Assembly: GCA_020639255.1 (NCBI GenBank)
Contig: JACKGZ010000002.1
Coordinates: 413,966-477,965 of the forward strand
DNA from: Phycisphaera sp.
Lineage (GTDB): Bacteria; Planctomycetota; Phycisphaerae; Phycisphaerales; UBA1924
Direction of reading: 5' to 3'
Length of the DNA stretch: 64,000 bases
The notes below the pieces were generated by a model. It worked only from the letters and a program-made list of their open reading frames with translations, had not been told where the DNA came from and searched no databases. Made by a program: the position numbers and the translations under genes. Below are positions 51,415 to 60,020 of the stretch, in pieces (position 1 is the stretch's first letter; the number at the start of each line of letters is the position of its first letter).

Positions 51415-53283
51415 TTACATCCGCTCGAGCGTCTGAATGCCCAGGCAATCGAGCCCGTCGGCGAGCACACGGGCCGTCAGGTCGCACAGCCGCAACCGGC
51501 TCAGCCGTGACACGTCGGTCTCGGCCTTGAGCACCGGGCAGTGCTCGAAGAATCGGCTGAAGGTGCCGGCGAGTTCGTACAGGTATCCGCACATGCGGTG
51601 GGGCTCGAGCGTGCGTGCGACACTCGCGACCGTTGCCGGGTAGCGCAGGAGCACGAGTGCCAGTTGCTTTTCCTCGGGCTCGTTGATCGCGAGCGCCGCG
51701 GACTCGTAGCCCGCCACGATGCCCTGCTCCTCGGCCTTGCGGAAGATGCTGCGGATGCGGACATATGTGTAGAGCAGGTACGGGCCCGTGTTGCCCTCGA
51801 AGGCGAGCATGCGGTCCCAGTCGAAGACGTAGTCCTTGATCCGGTCGCTCGACAGGTCGGCGTACTTGAGCGCCGCGACCGCGACGGTGTGCGCGATCTT
51901 CTGGCGTTCATCACCCGCAAGGTCGGGGTTCTTCTCGGTTGAGATCACCGCAGCCCGCTGCTCCGCCTCGTCGATAAGGTCGCTCAGCTTCACGTTCTCG
52001 CCCGAGCGCGTCTTGAAGGGCCTGCCGTCTTCGCCAAGAACCATGCCGAAGGGCGCGTGCTCAAGCGTCGAGTCCTCGTTCGCGCCGATCTTGTGCGCAA
52101 AGCCGGCCTTCTTGGCTGTGGCAAAGACCTGCTTGAAATGCAGGGCCTGGCGCGCGTCGACGCAGTAGATCACGCGGTCGGCGCCGAGCTGCTTTACGCG
52201 CTTACGCACCGCAGCCAGGTCGGTGGTTGCGTAGAGGTACCCGCCGTCGCTCTTGCGCACGAGCGTGGGCTCGAGCCCCTCGTTGCGGACGACGAGCGCG
52301 CCCCCGTCTTCCTCTGCGAGCTTCTTGTCGAGCAGGATCTGCACGATCTCGCCGAGCTGATCGCGGAAACTCGATTCACCCGCCGAGTCCTTCGCGGTGA
52401 TGTTCGCCTGCAGGCGCTTGCACGTTTCCAGGCACGCACCCATTGTCACGTCGTACAGCTTCTGCCAGAGCGCGACGATCTCGGCATCGCCCGATTGCAG
52501 CTTCACGAGCGTCTGCTTCGCGTGCTCGAGCGCCTCGTTCGCCCCGGCGACCTGCGCTTCGAGTTCCGCTTGCGCCTTGGGCCCAAGCTGGAATCGCTCG
52601 ACGGCTTTCAGCCCCTTGGTGTCGGCGCTGCTCTCCTGCTTGGCGACCTTGTAGAGACGATCGAGATCGTCGAGAGTGACTTTGCCCAGATCAATCCGCC
52701 CGGCCTTGGCTTCGCTCTGGAGCTTGGCGACTACCATCGCGATCGGCAGGCCCCAGTCGCCTACGTGGTTCTGGCGGATGACGGTGTGCCCGAGCTTCTC
52801 GAGCGTTCGGCACATCGCGTCGCCGATCACGGTCGAGCGCAGGTGCCCGACGTGCATCTGCTTGGCGAGGTTCACGCCGCAGACGTCGACGACGATCGTC
52901 TGCTGCTCCTCGGCCTTCACACCCAGGCCCGGTCGATCGAGCTCGCCGACGAGTTCTGCGAGCGTCTCGGGCTTCAGGCGGACGTTGATGAACCCGGGCC
53001 CGGCGATCGAGCTCTCGTCCATCGGCGTCGCAAGGTCGCCGAGGTCCAGCTTCTCGACGATCGCCTTGGCAACCTCGCGCGGCGGCATCCCGAGCGTCTT
53101 GGCGAGCGGCATCGCGGCGTTGCTCTGGTAGTCGCCGTGCTGGGGGTTCTTGCTGGGCGTGATGAGCGGATCGACCGCGCCGCCCTCCAGCTTGCCCGCA
53201 AACGCGTCCGCGATCGCAGCCGCGAAGCGCTCGCCGAGCATCTCAACCGGGTCCAGCCTCTGTTGTGCGTGTGCCTGTGTCAT
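51415..53283 (-). CDS. argS: Arginyl-tRNA synthetase
   Basis: The 622-residue class I synthetase charges tRNA-Arg. The ArgS N-terminal domain includes NPQHGDYQSNAAMPLAK, the ATP-binding HVGH motif lies in QMHVGHLRSTVIGD, and the DALR anticodon domain is the C-terminal part. The KMSK-like loop is FKTRSGE, as is common in ArgS. The ATG at 53283 overlaps the upstream lipoprotein gene by 41 bases. An in-frame ATG at 53241, just past that gene's stop, would begin at MLGERFAAAI and may be the true start. Confidence 0.95.
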   Translation of the reverse strand: MTQAHAQQRLDPVEMLGERFAAAIADAFAGKLEGGAVDPLITPSKNPQHGDYQSNAAMPLAKTLGMPPREVAKAIVEKLDLGDLATPMDESSIAGPGFINVRLKPETLAELVGELDRPGLGVKAEEQQTIVVDVCGVNLAKQMHVGHLRSTVIGDAMCRTLEKLGHTVIRQNHVGDWGLPIAMVVAKLQSEAKAGRIDLGKVTLDDLDRLYKVAKQESSADTKGLKAVERFQLGPKAQAELEAQVAGANEALEHAKQTLVKLQSGDAEIVALWQKLYDVTMGACLETCKRLQANITAKDSAGESSFRDQLGEIVQILLDKKLAEEDGGALVVRNEGLEPTLVRKSDGGYLYATTDLAAVRKRVKQLGADRVIYCVDARQALHFKQVFATAKKAGFAHKIGANEDSTLEHAPFGMVLGEDGRPFKTRSGENVKLSDLIDEAEQRAAVISTEKNPDLAGDERQKIAHTVAVAALKYADLSSDRIKDYVFDWDRMLAFEGNTGPYLLYTYVRIRSIFRKAEEQGIVAGYESAALAINEPEEKQLALVLLRYPATVASVARTLEPHRMCGYLYELAGTFSRFFEHCPVLKAETDVSRLSRLRLCDLTARVLADGLDCLGIQTLERM

Positions 53284-54178
53284 CGTGCTGCGATCCTAGC
53301 GGCCCGAGCGCCCCGAGCCTGCGCTCGAGTTCGGCGCTCACCCCGATGAAAGCCGTGCTGGGTAGAAGCGCCAGCGGATCGTCGATCAGCACCACGCGCC
53401 CCGATTCCACCGCACGCAGCCCGAGCCCGTCGAGCGAACCCAGATCCTCGGGCGAAGGTGTCCAGTCCATCGGCGCCGGCTTGGCGTCCCGTGCGCGGGG
53501 CATCACCAGCACGATCACGCCCGGATCCATCGCCAGCACGTCCTCGGCGTCCATCGGCATAAAGGGCTTGCCCTCGGTCACCGCTGGTGTGTAGCCCAGT
53601 CTCTCGATCGATTCCTGGTGCGCTGAGCCGGGCCCGAGCACGTCGACAGTGGGGGATGTATGCATGGCAATCAGGACCGTGCCCCACGATGAGCGGTCCA
53701 GTGTGCGAGGTTCAATCGCAGCGATCAGCCGATCCGCAAGCCCAGCGTTCGGCGCGAAACGGTCTTCGAGCTGCCGCGTCGCGCGCTGCACGTCGTCCAG
53801 CGTCAATGTGCGTGTCAGGTTGACGATCTCGAACCCCGTCTCGCCCGCGATCTGCGTGAGCCGCGCCGGCATGCTCTGCGAGTCGGTCTGTAGGATCACG
53901 TGCGTCGGCGCGATCGTCAGCAGCTTCTCGTAATCGATCGAGCCCTGCTCGCCCACCGGCGGTACGTCGGCGTTCACCGCCTGGTCGTAGTTGTGACGCC
54001 CGACGATCGCCTCTTCGAGCCCGAGATCGATCAGGATCTTCGACCCCGCTGGGCTGAGCGAAACGATGCGAAGCCCGTCACCTTGCGTTTCGCTTGTGGT
54101 TGTCTTTCCGGCGTCATCGGTGCACGCGATCAGCGCGGCACACAGGCCAGTCAGAATGAATGAACACATCACTCGCAT
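53243..54178 (-). CDS. Substrate-binding lipoprotein (BtuF-like, ABC type III)
   Basis: The 311-residue protein has a lipobox LIAC (Cys19). The mature part begins LRIVSLSPAGSKILIDLGLE and has YEKLLTIAPTHVILQT, the fold of periplasmic proteins for cobalamin, heme or iron-siderophore uptake. It overlaps the argS 5' end by 41 bases and follows the BshC-like gene by 9 bases. No ABC permease or ATPase for uptake is adjacent, so the transported ligand is not known. Confidence 0.82.
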   Translation of the reverse strand: MRVMCSFILTGLCAALIACTDDAGKTTTSETQGDGLRIVSLSPAGSKILIDLGLEEAIVGRHNYDQAVNADVPPVGEQGSIDYEKLLTIAPTHVILQTDSQSMPARLTQIAGETGFEIVNLTRTLTLDDVQRATRQLEDRFAPNAGLADRLIAAIEPRTLDRSSWGTVLIAMHTSPTVDVLGPGSAHQESIERLGYTPAVTEGKPFMPMDAEDVLAMDPGVIVLVMPRARDAKPAPMDWTPSPEDLGSLDGLGLRAVESGRVVLIDDPLALLPSTAFIGVSAELERRLGALGPLGSQHDDTGTRTTEAGPG

Positions 54179-54187
54179 ACACCAAGC

Positions 54188-55609
54188 CTACTCCGCAAAC
54201 CGTGCCGCGATCGCCTCGCGCAGCTTGGCGAGCCGATCGGGGCTGTGCAGGGCAACCGACCACGTCCGGTCCGTGCGCAGGCGGTGCTCCATCGCGAGCA
54301 TCTTCGTCCGCTCAGCGTCGTTGCGATACCGTCTGATCTCCTCGGCGTGCTCTGTTCGCGTGCGTTCGAGGATCGCCAGGATCTGTTCGTAGAGGGCCCG
54401 GCGCTCTCTGCTGTGCCTCGGGAGCGACTCGATTTGCGCCGCCAGTTCGCGTTTCTTGCGTTCGTCCTCGTCCTCGCCGACGAGCGACGGGTCGTGCCGG
54501 GCGTGATGCGCAAGCCACGCCGCGTGGTCGGCGTCCTGTTGCGTCGCGGGTTGGTGATCGTCGAAGTCGAGCGTGAGCGTCGCCGTCGCGGCCGCAAACG
54601 GTGCAAGCGGCGCATCGATGAGGTGGGGCAGCCAGCGGTCGTTGACCGGTTCGTACGAGCGTCCGCCCGTGCCATGAATGAAGAGGTCGCACCCGGCCAG
54701 CCGCATGAGCCCCGTCATGAGCAGCCCGCCGGGGAGCAGCGCCTCGCCCCGCTTGGCGTCGCTCGCCCTGGCGCGTTCGCGCCGTCCGCGATCATCGAGA
54801 CGCCACATCGGGAGTTCTTCATTGCCGAGCGAGACCGGCGCCACGCCCGAGTCTGGCACGTTCGTCACCGCGTCGTTGAACGTGCCCGCAAAGTGCCCGG
54901 GGTCGTCCGCTGCGAGCGCGAGCACCTCCTGGTACAGATCCGTCTCGGCGAATTTCGTCGGCGCGACGATCGTGGGTGATTGGCTCACGGGCGCGAGCAC
55001 GTCGAAGATGGCGCGTGTCACCTGCATCGCGATTGATGACTCATCGGCGTGTGCCGCGATCGCGCGGTGCAGTCGCTCGAGGCGCTCGGCGATCTCGGGC
55101 GTCGCGGGCTTGATCTCCGGGCCGAACCGGATCGGCGCGGGCTGGGCCGCGGGCGTCGCACCCGTCGCTCGGCGGACCGCGCGCTTGTCCATGGGCGTGA
55201 AATCGAAGAGCTCATCCGTCATCGCCCCGCCCGCGTGGCGCACGGGCACGCGGAGCGAGAGCGCCTCGTTCGTGTCCATGTCGACGATGAGCCAGACGAC
55301 CACGCCGCCGACTTGGCTCGCCACCGACTGCGCCGCAAAGAGCTTGGCCAGGATCCCCGGGTGCCAGAGCTGCGCCTGGTGCCCGGTCATGATGATTGGC
55401 TTGTCGATCGGGAGTCCGAGCTGCTCGCGGAAACGCGTCGCCCGCTCGGATGTGTTGTGCGTGACGAGATTTGCCCACGACGTCGGCTCGGGATCGAGCC
55501 CAAGCTCGATGGCACTCGGGGTGCTCGGGCTCGTCCGGGCGTGGGTGGTCAAGAGCCGCAGTCCGCCGTGACGTCCTGCATCGCCGAGCTTGGCAGACGA
55601 CGCTGACAT
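54188..55609 (-). CDS. BshC-like protein (putative bacillithiol cysteine ligase family)
   Basis: The 473-residue protein has IIMTGHQAQLWHPGILAKLF, resembling the BshC motif GQQ-x-GLxxGPLYTI-K. VVVWLIVDMDTNEA stands in for the FWVAxEDHD block, and PGGLLMTGLMRLAGCDLFIH follows as in the family. A long C-terminal coiled coil follows (ERKKRELAAQIESL...). The similarity is distant and the key Gln-rich motif is altered, so the cysteine-adding activity is not assured. The start is unclear: ATG 55609 overlaps the glycosyltransferase end by 61 bases, and a shorter protein starting nearer LRLLTTHARTS is possible. Confidence 0.5.
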   Translation of the reverse strand: MSASSAKLGDAGRHGGLRLLTTHARTSPSTPSAIELGLDPEPTSWANLVTHNTSERATRFREQLGLPIDKPIIMTGHQAQLWHPGILAKLFAAQSVASQVGGVVVWLIVDMDTNEALSLRVPVRHAGGAMTDELFDFTPMDKRAVRRATGATPAAQPAPIRFGPEIKPATPEIAERLERLHRAIAAHADESSIAMQVTRAIFDVLAPVSQSPTIVAPTKFAETDLYQEVLALAADDPGHFAGTFNDAVTNVPDSGVAPVSLGNEELPMWRLDDRGRRERARASDAKRGEALLPGGLLMTGLMRLAGCDLFIHGTGGRSYEPVNDRWLPHLIDAPLAPFAAATATLTLDFDDHQPATQQDADHAAWLAHHARHDPSLVGEDEDERKKRELAAQIESLPRHSRERRALYEQILAILERTRTEHAEEIRRYRNDAERTKMLAMEHRLRTDRTWSVALHSPDRLAKLREAIAARFAE

Positions 55610-56304
55610 CGCTTGAGTTCGCAGTGCAGCACGCGCCTGTAGTGCGCAAGCCTCACATCACGGTCATCCAGCGGCCCGCCGAAGCTCCGCTGCAGATCGT
55701 TGTAGATCAGCTTCACCGGGATCTCTTCGATCCGCAGTCCCGCCGCGACCGCCTGCACCCAGAACTGCATCGGGAAGGCGTAGCCCTGCTCGTCGAGCGT
55801 CAGGCCCGCCAGCGCCGCGACGCGGTACGCCTTGAAGCCGCAGAAGGAATCGGTGAGCGTGAGCCCGAGTCTGCTGTTGAGTTCATCGGTGATGATCTCG
55901 TTCACGCCGCGCCGCTCGGGCGGGGGTGATCCGATCGCCTCCTGGAGTTCGACGGGGATGAGGTACCGCGAGCCGCTGATCACGTCCGCGCGTCCCTCGC
56001 TTGCTGCCTCGAGGAATGCGGGGATCGACGCCGGCTCGTGCTGCTCGTCGCAGTCCATTGTGATGACCCAGTCGAACCCGTCGACCGCGGCCCACCGGAA
56101 GGCGTCCATGAGCGAGTGCCCGTAGCCCCGGTTCGTCGAGTGACGGATCACCTCGACCGGGAAGTTGGCGAGCAGCTGGGGCGTGGCGTCCTTGGAACCG
56201 TCGTCGATCACGAGGATGTGCTCGGCGTGCTGTCGAACCTTCTCGAGCACGCTGGCGACGTACTTCTGCTCGTTGTAAACAGGGATCGCCACCAGTGTTC
56301 GCAT
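55549..56304 (-). CDS. Family 2 glycosyltransferase (dolichyl-phosphate-mannose synthase-like)
   Basis: The 251-residue protein begins VAIPVYNEQKYVASVLEKVR, with IDDGSKDAT and the metal-binding DCDEQHE triad, the pattern of GT2 polyprenyl-phosphate sugar transferases. RSFGGPLDDR and the C-terminus match DPM1-like enzymes without membrane helices. It transfers sugars from nucleotide-sugars to lipid carriers or glycans. The overlap with the BshC-like gene suggests co-transcription; no other polysaccharide gene is present. Confidence 0.87.
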   Translation of the reverse strand: MRTLVAIPVYNEQKYVASVLEKVRQHAEHILVIDDGSKDATPQLLANFPVEVIRHSTNRGYGHSLMDAFRWAAVDGFDWVITMDCDEQHEPASIPAFLEAASEGRADVISGSRYLIPVELQEAIGSPPPERRGVNEIITDELNSRLGLTLTDSFCGFKAYRVAALAGLTLDEQGYAFPMQFWVQAVAAGLRIEEIPVKLIYNDLQRSFGGPLDDRDVRLAHYRRVLHCELKRCQRRLPSSAMQDVTADCGS

Positions 56305-56489
56305 CGTGTTCTCCAGCCCGGTATGGGCGTACAGACTCTATGAGCCCCGCGGCCCTGGCGTTCAACCACCCTCCGACGCGCAACCTTCCCGGGAATCCGA
56401 CTTTTCGGCCTGGCGACTCAAGACGCAGATTGATGTATTCTAGATCAGCTGGGGCGTCGTGTGTTTTTATTGTGTTAGGTAAATTTGCT

Positions 56490-56966
56490 ATGGATAAGGC
56501 AAGGCGGGACGATCTGATTCAGAGATCGCAATCGCTTGTTTCTAAAGCTGGCATACTTGCGGATATGTCGTATCTGACAGTGCTCGATGCATGCTTGATT
56601 CACGACTATCCGATTGAGCAAGTTGCTTGGAAACAAACCGTGACTGTTGCAGGCTGTTTTGCTGCGATGTCGGTAGTTGCAGCAGGTGCGCCAGAGAAAG
56701 TTGTACGTGAGATACAACAAGTCGTTGAAAGCGACCTACAGGACAGAATTGGTAGGTACGCAATAGGAACAATGGATCAAATATCAGAGGTGGTGATCTC
56801 GAAGAAACCGGCCTGTGACAATTTTGTCGATCTGGTCACAACAAGTGTTGCAGATTGGGTTATTAGAGAGATCGGCGGGTCGGCATCTGTTGATTTGGTA
56901 CAAGTACTTTATGCAATTATTGAGAGAGGTGTTTGTGTCGAAATGATGCGATACTGGGCGATGTGA
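56490..56966 (+). CDS. AT-rich orphan gene of unknown function
   Basis: The 158-residue protein MDKARRDDLIQRSQSLVSKA... has no recognised domain. Its composition is visibly less GC-rich than its neighbours, with codons such as AAA, ATA and TTA otherwise rare here. The sequence is largely helical (VSKAGILADMSYLTVLDACL, VVREIQQVVESDLQDRIGR), hydrophobic in one central stretch (TVTVAGCFAAMSVVAAG). The ATG at 56490 follows TTAGGT at about 11 bases. The upstream 185-base gap is AT-rich as well. It is probably acquired by transfer. Confidence 0.55.
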   Translation: MDKARRDDLIQRSQSLVSKAGILADMSYLTVLDACLIHDYPIEQVAWKQTVTVAGCFAAMSVVAAGAPEKVVREIQQVVESDLQDRIGRYAIGTMDQISEVVISKKPACDNFVDLVTTSVADWVIREIGGSASVDLVQVLYAIIERGVCVEMMRYWAM

Positions 56967-57047
56967 ACGCATGCGTTAGATACGAGCGTAGGAAAGTTTA
57001 AAATCTGCATTAGCTCCTTTGGGATGGTGAGACAGCCACTTTTGTTG

Positions 57048-58169
57048 TTAGAACAATCCCATCTGCCCGCCAAGCTCGGGGCGTCGGAAGTGCTTGCCGG
57101 TTAAGGGCCTGACATCACGGTTGAGTCCGTATTTGCGTGTAAAGATGTCGAACGTCTGGGCGATCTGTTTCACATGCGCGCCATCCCCCCGTCCGCGGTT
57201 TGTGGTGGCGTTGTAGAGCTTCCCGCCGCGGGATTGGCGGATGAGCGACTCGACCTTCCGCGCCCGCGCCGGGTGAACGTTGCGTTCGAGCCATTCGAGG
57301 AACAGGTCCTTGACCTGGTAGGGCAAGCGCAGCAGCACCCACGCGGCGCGCCTCGCCCCCGCCTTGGCAACAGCCTCCAGGATTGCCGGCAGCTCTGTGT
57401 CCGTCAGGCCCGGGATGATCGGCGCGACGTTTACCGTCACCGGCACACCCGCCTGCGTCAGTTCGCGGATGATCCGGAGCCTGCCGCTCGGGATCGTCGC
57501 GCGGGGCTCGAGCTTCTGCGCCAGCTCCGCGTCGAGCGTCACGAGTGTCACCGTCACCCTGCCCGCGTTGTGGGCGGCCAGCTTCTGCCAGAGATCGGTG
57601 TCGCGCAGCACGAGCGCGCTCTTGGTCATCGTCGAGACGGGCTGGTTGCACTCAGCGAGCACCTCAAGACACTGCCGCGCAATCCGGAGCTTGTGCTCGA
57701 TGGGCTGGTAGATGTCCGTGATCGCCGACATCACGATCGGCTCGGGCTTCCACTTGAGCGAGGCCAGCTCCTTGCGCAAAAGCTCGGGCGCGTCGGGCTT
57801 GGCGACGAGGCGCGTCTCGAAGTCGAGGCCGCAGCTAAACCCGAGGTACTCGTGGTAGGGGCGCGCAAAGCAGTAGATGCACCCGTGCTCGCACCCTCGG
57901 TAGGGGTTCAGCGTCCAGTCGAAGGGCACGTCCGAGGTCGGCGCGACGCGGTTGATGATGGTCTGGGTCTTGTCGCGGTAGACCCTGCGTTCGACCCGGT
58001 CGAGCCCGCCGCCCTCGACCTCGCGCTCGACCCACTGGCGGTCGAGCTCCTCGCCCAGCACGTGGAGCCTGATGTCCTCGAACCTGTTGCCGGGGTTGAG
58101 CCCCGCGCCGCGTCGGTGCGCTGGCCCGCCGCGGAGCGCGTCGCGGTAAGCGAAGTCTTCCGTGTCCAT
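57048..58169 (-). CDS. Radical SAM protein, PA0069/SPL-like family
   Basis: The protein of about 373 residues has the radical SAM cluster motif CEHGCIYC in NPYRGCEHGCIYCFARPYHE. ITDIYQPIEHKLRIARQCLE and PGLTDTELPAILEAVAKAGA follow, typical of the PA0069-type family related to spore photoproduct lyase. The reaction of these radical SAM proteins is not established; DNA-repair chemistry like that of SPL is one guess. The start could be ATG 58169 or GTG 58178. Upstream is an AT-rich stretch that could be its promoter. Confidence 0.88.
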   Translation of the reverse strand: MDTEDFAYRDALRGGPAHRRGAGLNPGNRFEDIRLHVLGEELDRQWVEREVEGGGLDRVERRVYRDKTQTIINRVAPTSDVPFDWTLNPYRGCEHGCIYCFARPYHEYLGFSCGLDFETRLVAKPDAPELLRKELASLKWKPEPIVMSAITDIYQPIEHKLRIARQCLEVLAECNQPVSTMTKSALVLRDTDLWQKLAAHNAGRVTVTLVTLDAELAQKLEPRATIPSGRLRIIRELTQAGVPVTVNVAPIIPGLTDTELPAILEAVAKAGARRAAWVLLRLPYQVKDLFLEWLERNVHPARARKVESLIRQSRGGKLYNATTNRGRGDGAHVKQIAQTFDIFTRKYGLNRDVRPLTGKHFRRPELGGQMGLF

Positions 58170-58218
58170 TCCGAACACAATACAAACATATTAAGTCGAG
58201 TCAAGACTGATTTTCGGT

Positions 58219-58884
58219 TTATGAACGGTCGATTTCTTCTTCGTTCGGCCCACGGCTGGCCTTCGAGAGCGAGGTGAACGCCGCGAACCCGAAGGGCTGC
58301 TGGTTCTCCTCGTCCGGGCCGCCGGTGAGATGGTTGAGCTGGGCCTCGGCCTGCCGCTGGAGCTTCTCTACGAGCTCGGGCGAGAGCGAGTGGAAGCCCC
58401 GGATCTCGGAGAGCGGCAGCGTGAACACCTCGCCCGGGGGGGTGCGGATCTGGAAGACCGTGCACTCCACGGCCGTGGCGAGGGATCGTTCGTCGGAGTT
58501 GTGTGTGACACCACAGGCAAAGAGCGGGTGGACGTCGGCGATCGGGATCCGGTTGCCGAGCGTGGTGATGACCGCGAGTCGCCCGTCAAAGAGCTCGGCC
58601 TCGGAGGCTTCTTCTTCCTCTTCCTCGCCGTCCTGCTGGGGGCCGCCCTGAGTGATGGTGCCATCGGGTGTGTCGATGATCACCGAGCCGGTGGCGATTT
58701 TCTCGGCCTGCTGCCGGGCCTCGAGTTTCATGCTGAGCATCGAGAGCGAGGTCAGCATCTCGCGGATGACGTTCTGCCAGAACAGCTCGCGGAGCTCCCC
58801 GACCGGGGGCCTGTACTGCGTCAGGCTCGGGTCGGACCCGCTGAAAGCGGCGGGATTCGGCGTGTGAGGATGGGGCTGTTCCAC
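58219..58884 (-). CDS. Hypothetical protein
   Basis: The 221-residue protein is not recognised. It is mostly hydrophilic with an acidic run (GEEEEEEASEAE) near residue 90, and a conserved-looking beta part (LAVITTLGNRIPIADVHPLF, TVFQIRTPPGEVFTLPLSEI). An early Trp/Leu-rich helix (LRELFWQNVIREMLTSLSML) could be amphipathic. No membrane segment is seen. It lies 50 bases upstream of the radical SAM gene on the same strand. Confidence 0.6.
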   Translation of the reverse strand: MEQPHPHTPNPAAFSGSDPSLTQYRPPVGELRELFWQNVIREMLTSLSMLSMKLEARQQAEKIATGSVIIDTPDGTITQGGPQQDGEEEEEEASEAELFDGRLAVITTLGNRIPIADVHPLFACGVTHNSDERSLATAVECTVFQIRTPPGEVFTLPLSEIRGFHSLSPELVEKLQRQAEAQLNHLTGGPDEENQQPFGFAAFTSLSKASRGPNEEEIDRS

Positions 58885-59044
58885 GGCGACAGTCTAGGGC
58901 ATCGCGACGTCGAGTACGCCAAACGGACCTACCCAGACCGCACAGGCGTCACGGTTTCAAGCGCCGACCCAAACCGCTCGTTCCGCAGCGGAAAGCCCCG
59001 CACAAAGCGGGCCGATAGGCCAGATTGACCAGGAGCCCGCTGCA

Positions 59045-59350
59045 ATGAGCACTTCTCAACACACCATCGACCAGGTCCGATCGATTCTCGGTCGCCTCGA
59101 CCGATCCATCGATCAGGCACGGGAGAAGCGCCTGCACGGCGACACCGATCCGCACCCGGCGAGCGAGCCGGCACGGTCCGAAGAAGCCACTAGCCGCGCA
59201 AGCACGCCGCCGCCGCCGGCGGTTGGGCCTGCTCGCCCGGCCGCGAACCGTGCGCCGAGTCCGTTCGGCCGCGCCAAGCCGCTCCGCAACCAGAACGACG
59301 CATCGACCAGCCGTTGGTCCGACCGGGGTGCTCCCGGTCAGGACGACTGA
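59045..59350 (+). CDS. Small disordered protein paired with a STAS gene
   Basis: The 101-residue protein begins with a helix (STSQHTIDQVRSILGRLDRS) then becomes Pro/Ala/Arg-rich and likely disordered. AGGAG lies 10 bases before the ATG, supporting expression. The short N-terminal helix with a disordered tail is a shape seen in small anti-sigma factors such as FlgM, but the FlgM motif is absent. It is 18 bases before the STAS gene, so a partner role in a regulatory pair is an inference. Confidence 0.55.
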   Translation: MSTSQHTIDQVRSILGRLDRSIDQAREKRLHGDTDPHPASEPARSEEATSRASTPPPPAVGPARPAANRAPSPFGRAKPLRNQNDASTSRWSDRGAPGQDD

Positions 59351-59368
59351 TCCACAAGGAATCCGACC

Positions 59369-59848
59369 ATGTTCGATAAGCTTCTGGGCAAGTGGCGGGG
59401 GCAAAGCCACGACCAGCAGCGCCCGCGCACGGCGCCCAATGACCGCAGCGCGTATCCGAGCATGCCCGATATGCCCAAGGTCCGGCCGGAGATGGCCAAC
59501 TTCGACGTCGTCGACGGCATCCTCGTCGCCACCGCGCTCCAGGCACGACTCATCGGCATGGACTCGGCGGATCTCGTCGAGACCATCCTCGCCGAGGTCG
59601 ACTCCAACGGCGAGGTCAGCAACGTCATCGTCGACCTTGAGAACATCGAGTTCATGGACTCGACGTCGCTGGGCATGCTGGTCTTCCTGAACAACCGACT
59701 CCAGATCATCGAGGGCCGCCTCGTCGTCGTGAACGCGGCTGCCACGCTCGAACAGATGTTCAAAATCACCCAGCTCGACCGGATGCTGCCCGTCTGCCGC
59801 GATGTCATGAAGGCCGTGGCGATCCTGAATCGCGCCCACGCGGCCTGA
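59369..59848 (+). CDS. STAS-domain protein (anti-sigma factor antagonist-like)
   Basis: The 159-residue protein has a poorly structured first 40 residues and then a STAS domain: VVDGILVATALQARLIGMDS, VIVDLENIEFMDSTSLGMLV. The Ser in MDSTSLGM is the phospho-site of SpoIIAA/RsbV-type antagonists. It likely controls an anti-sigma factor by switching with phosphorylation. No kinase or sigma factor is adjacent; the small disordered protein precedes it. Confidence 0.85.
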   Translation: MFDKLLGKWRGQSHDQQRPRTAPNDRSAYPSMPDMPKVRPEMANFDVVDGILVATALQARLIGMDSADLVETILAEVDSNGEVSNVIVDLENIEFMDSTSLGMLVFLNNRLQIIEGRLVVVNAAATLEQMFKITQLDRMLPVCRDVMKAVAILNRAHAA

Positions 59849-59899
59849 TTCGGCATCTTGTCCGGCGTCCCCCGGCGGCCAACAATCACGGGCATTGCC

Positions 59900-59971
59900 G
59901 GGGCAATGGTGTAATTGGTAGCACGACAGATTCTGATTCTGTTAGTTGGGGTTCAAGTCCCTATTGCCCTA
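59900..59971 (+). tRNA. tRNA-Gln (anticodon CUG)
   Basis: A cloverleaf fits: acceptor GGGGCAA (59900-59906) with TTGCCCT, D-arm GTGTAATTGGTAGCAC, anticodon loop TTCTGAT with anticodon CTG, and T-arm TGGGG/CCCTA around TTCAAGT. The first acceptor pair is G1-U72, a weak pair like the U1-A72 identity element of glutamine tRNA. CCA is not encoded. A terminator hairpin follows. Confidence 0.93.
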
Positions 59972-59978
59972 TTCGACG

Positions 59979-60000
59979 ACCCCTCGCTTCCGCGAGGGGT
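59979..60000 (+). terminator. Terminator after tRNA-Gln
   Basis: ACCCCTCGC (59979-59987) and GCGAGGGGT (59992-60000) form a 9-bp stem with loop TTCC, followed by ATTTCATT. It may also serve the convergent ABC transporter gene ending at 60021. Confidence 0.75.
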
Positions 60001-60020
60001 ATTTCATTGGCCGCATCTCA

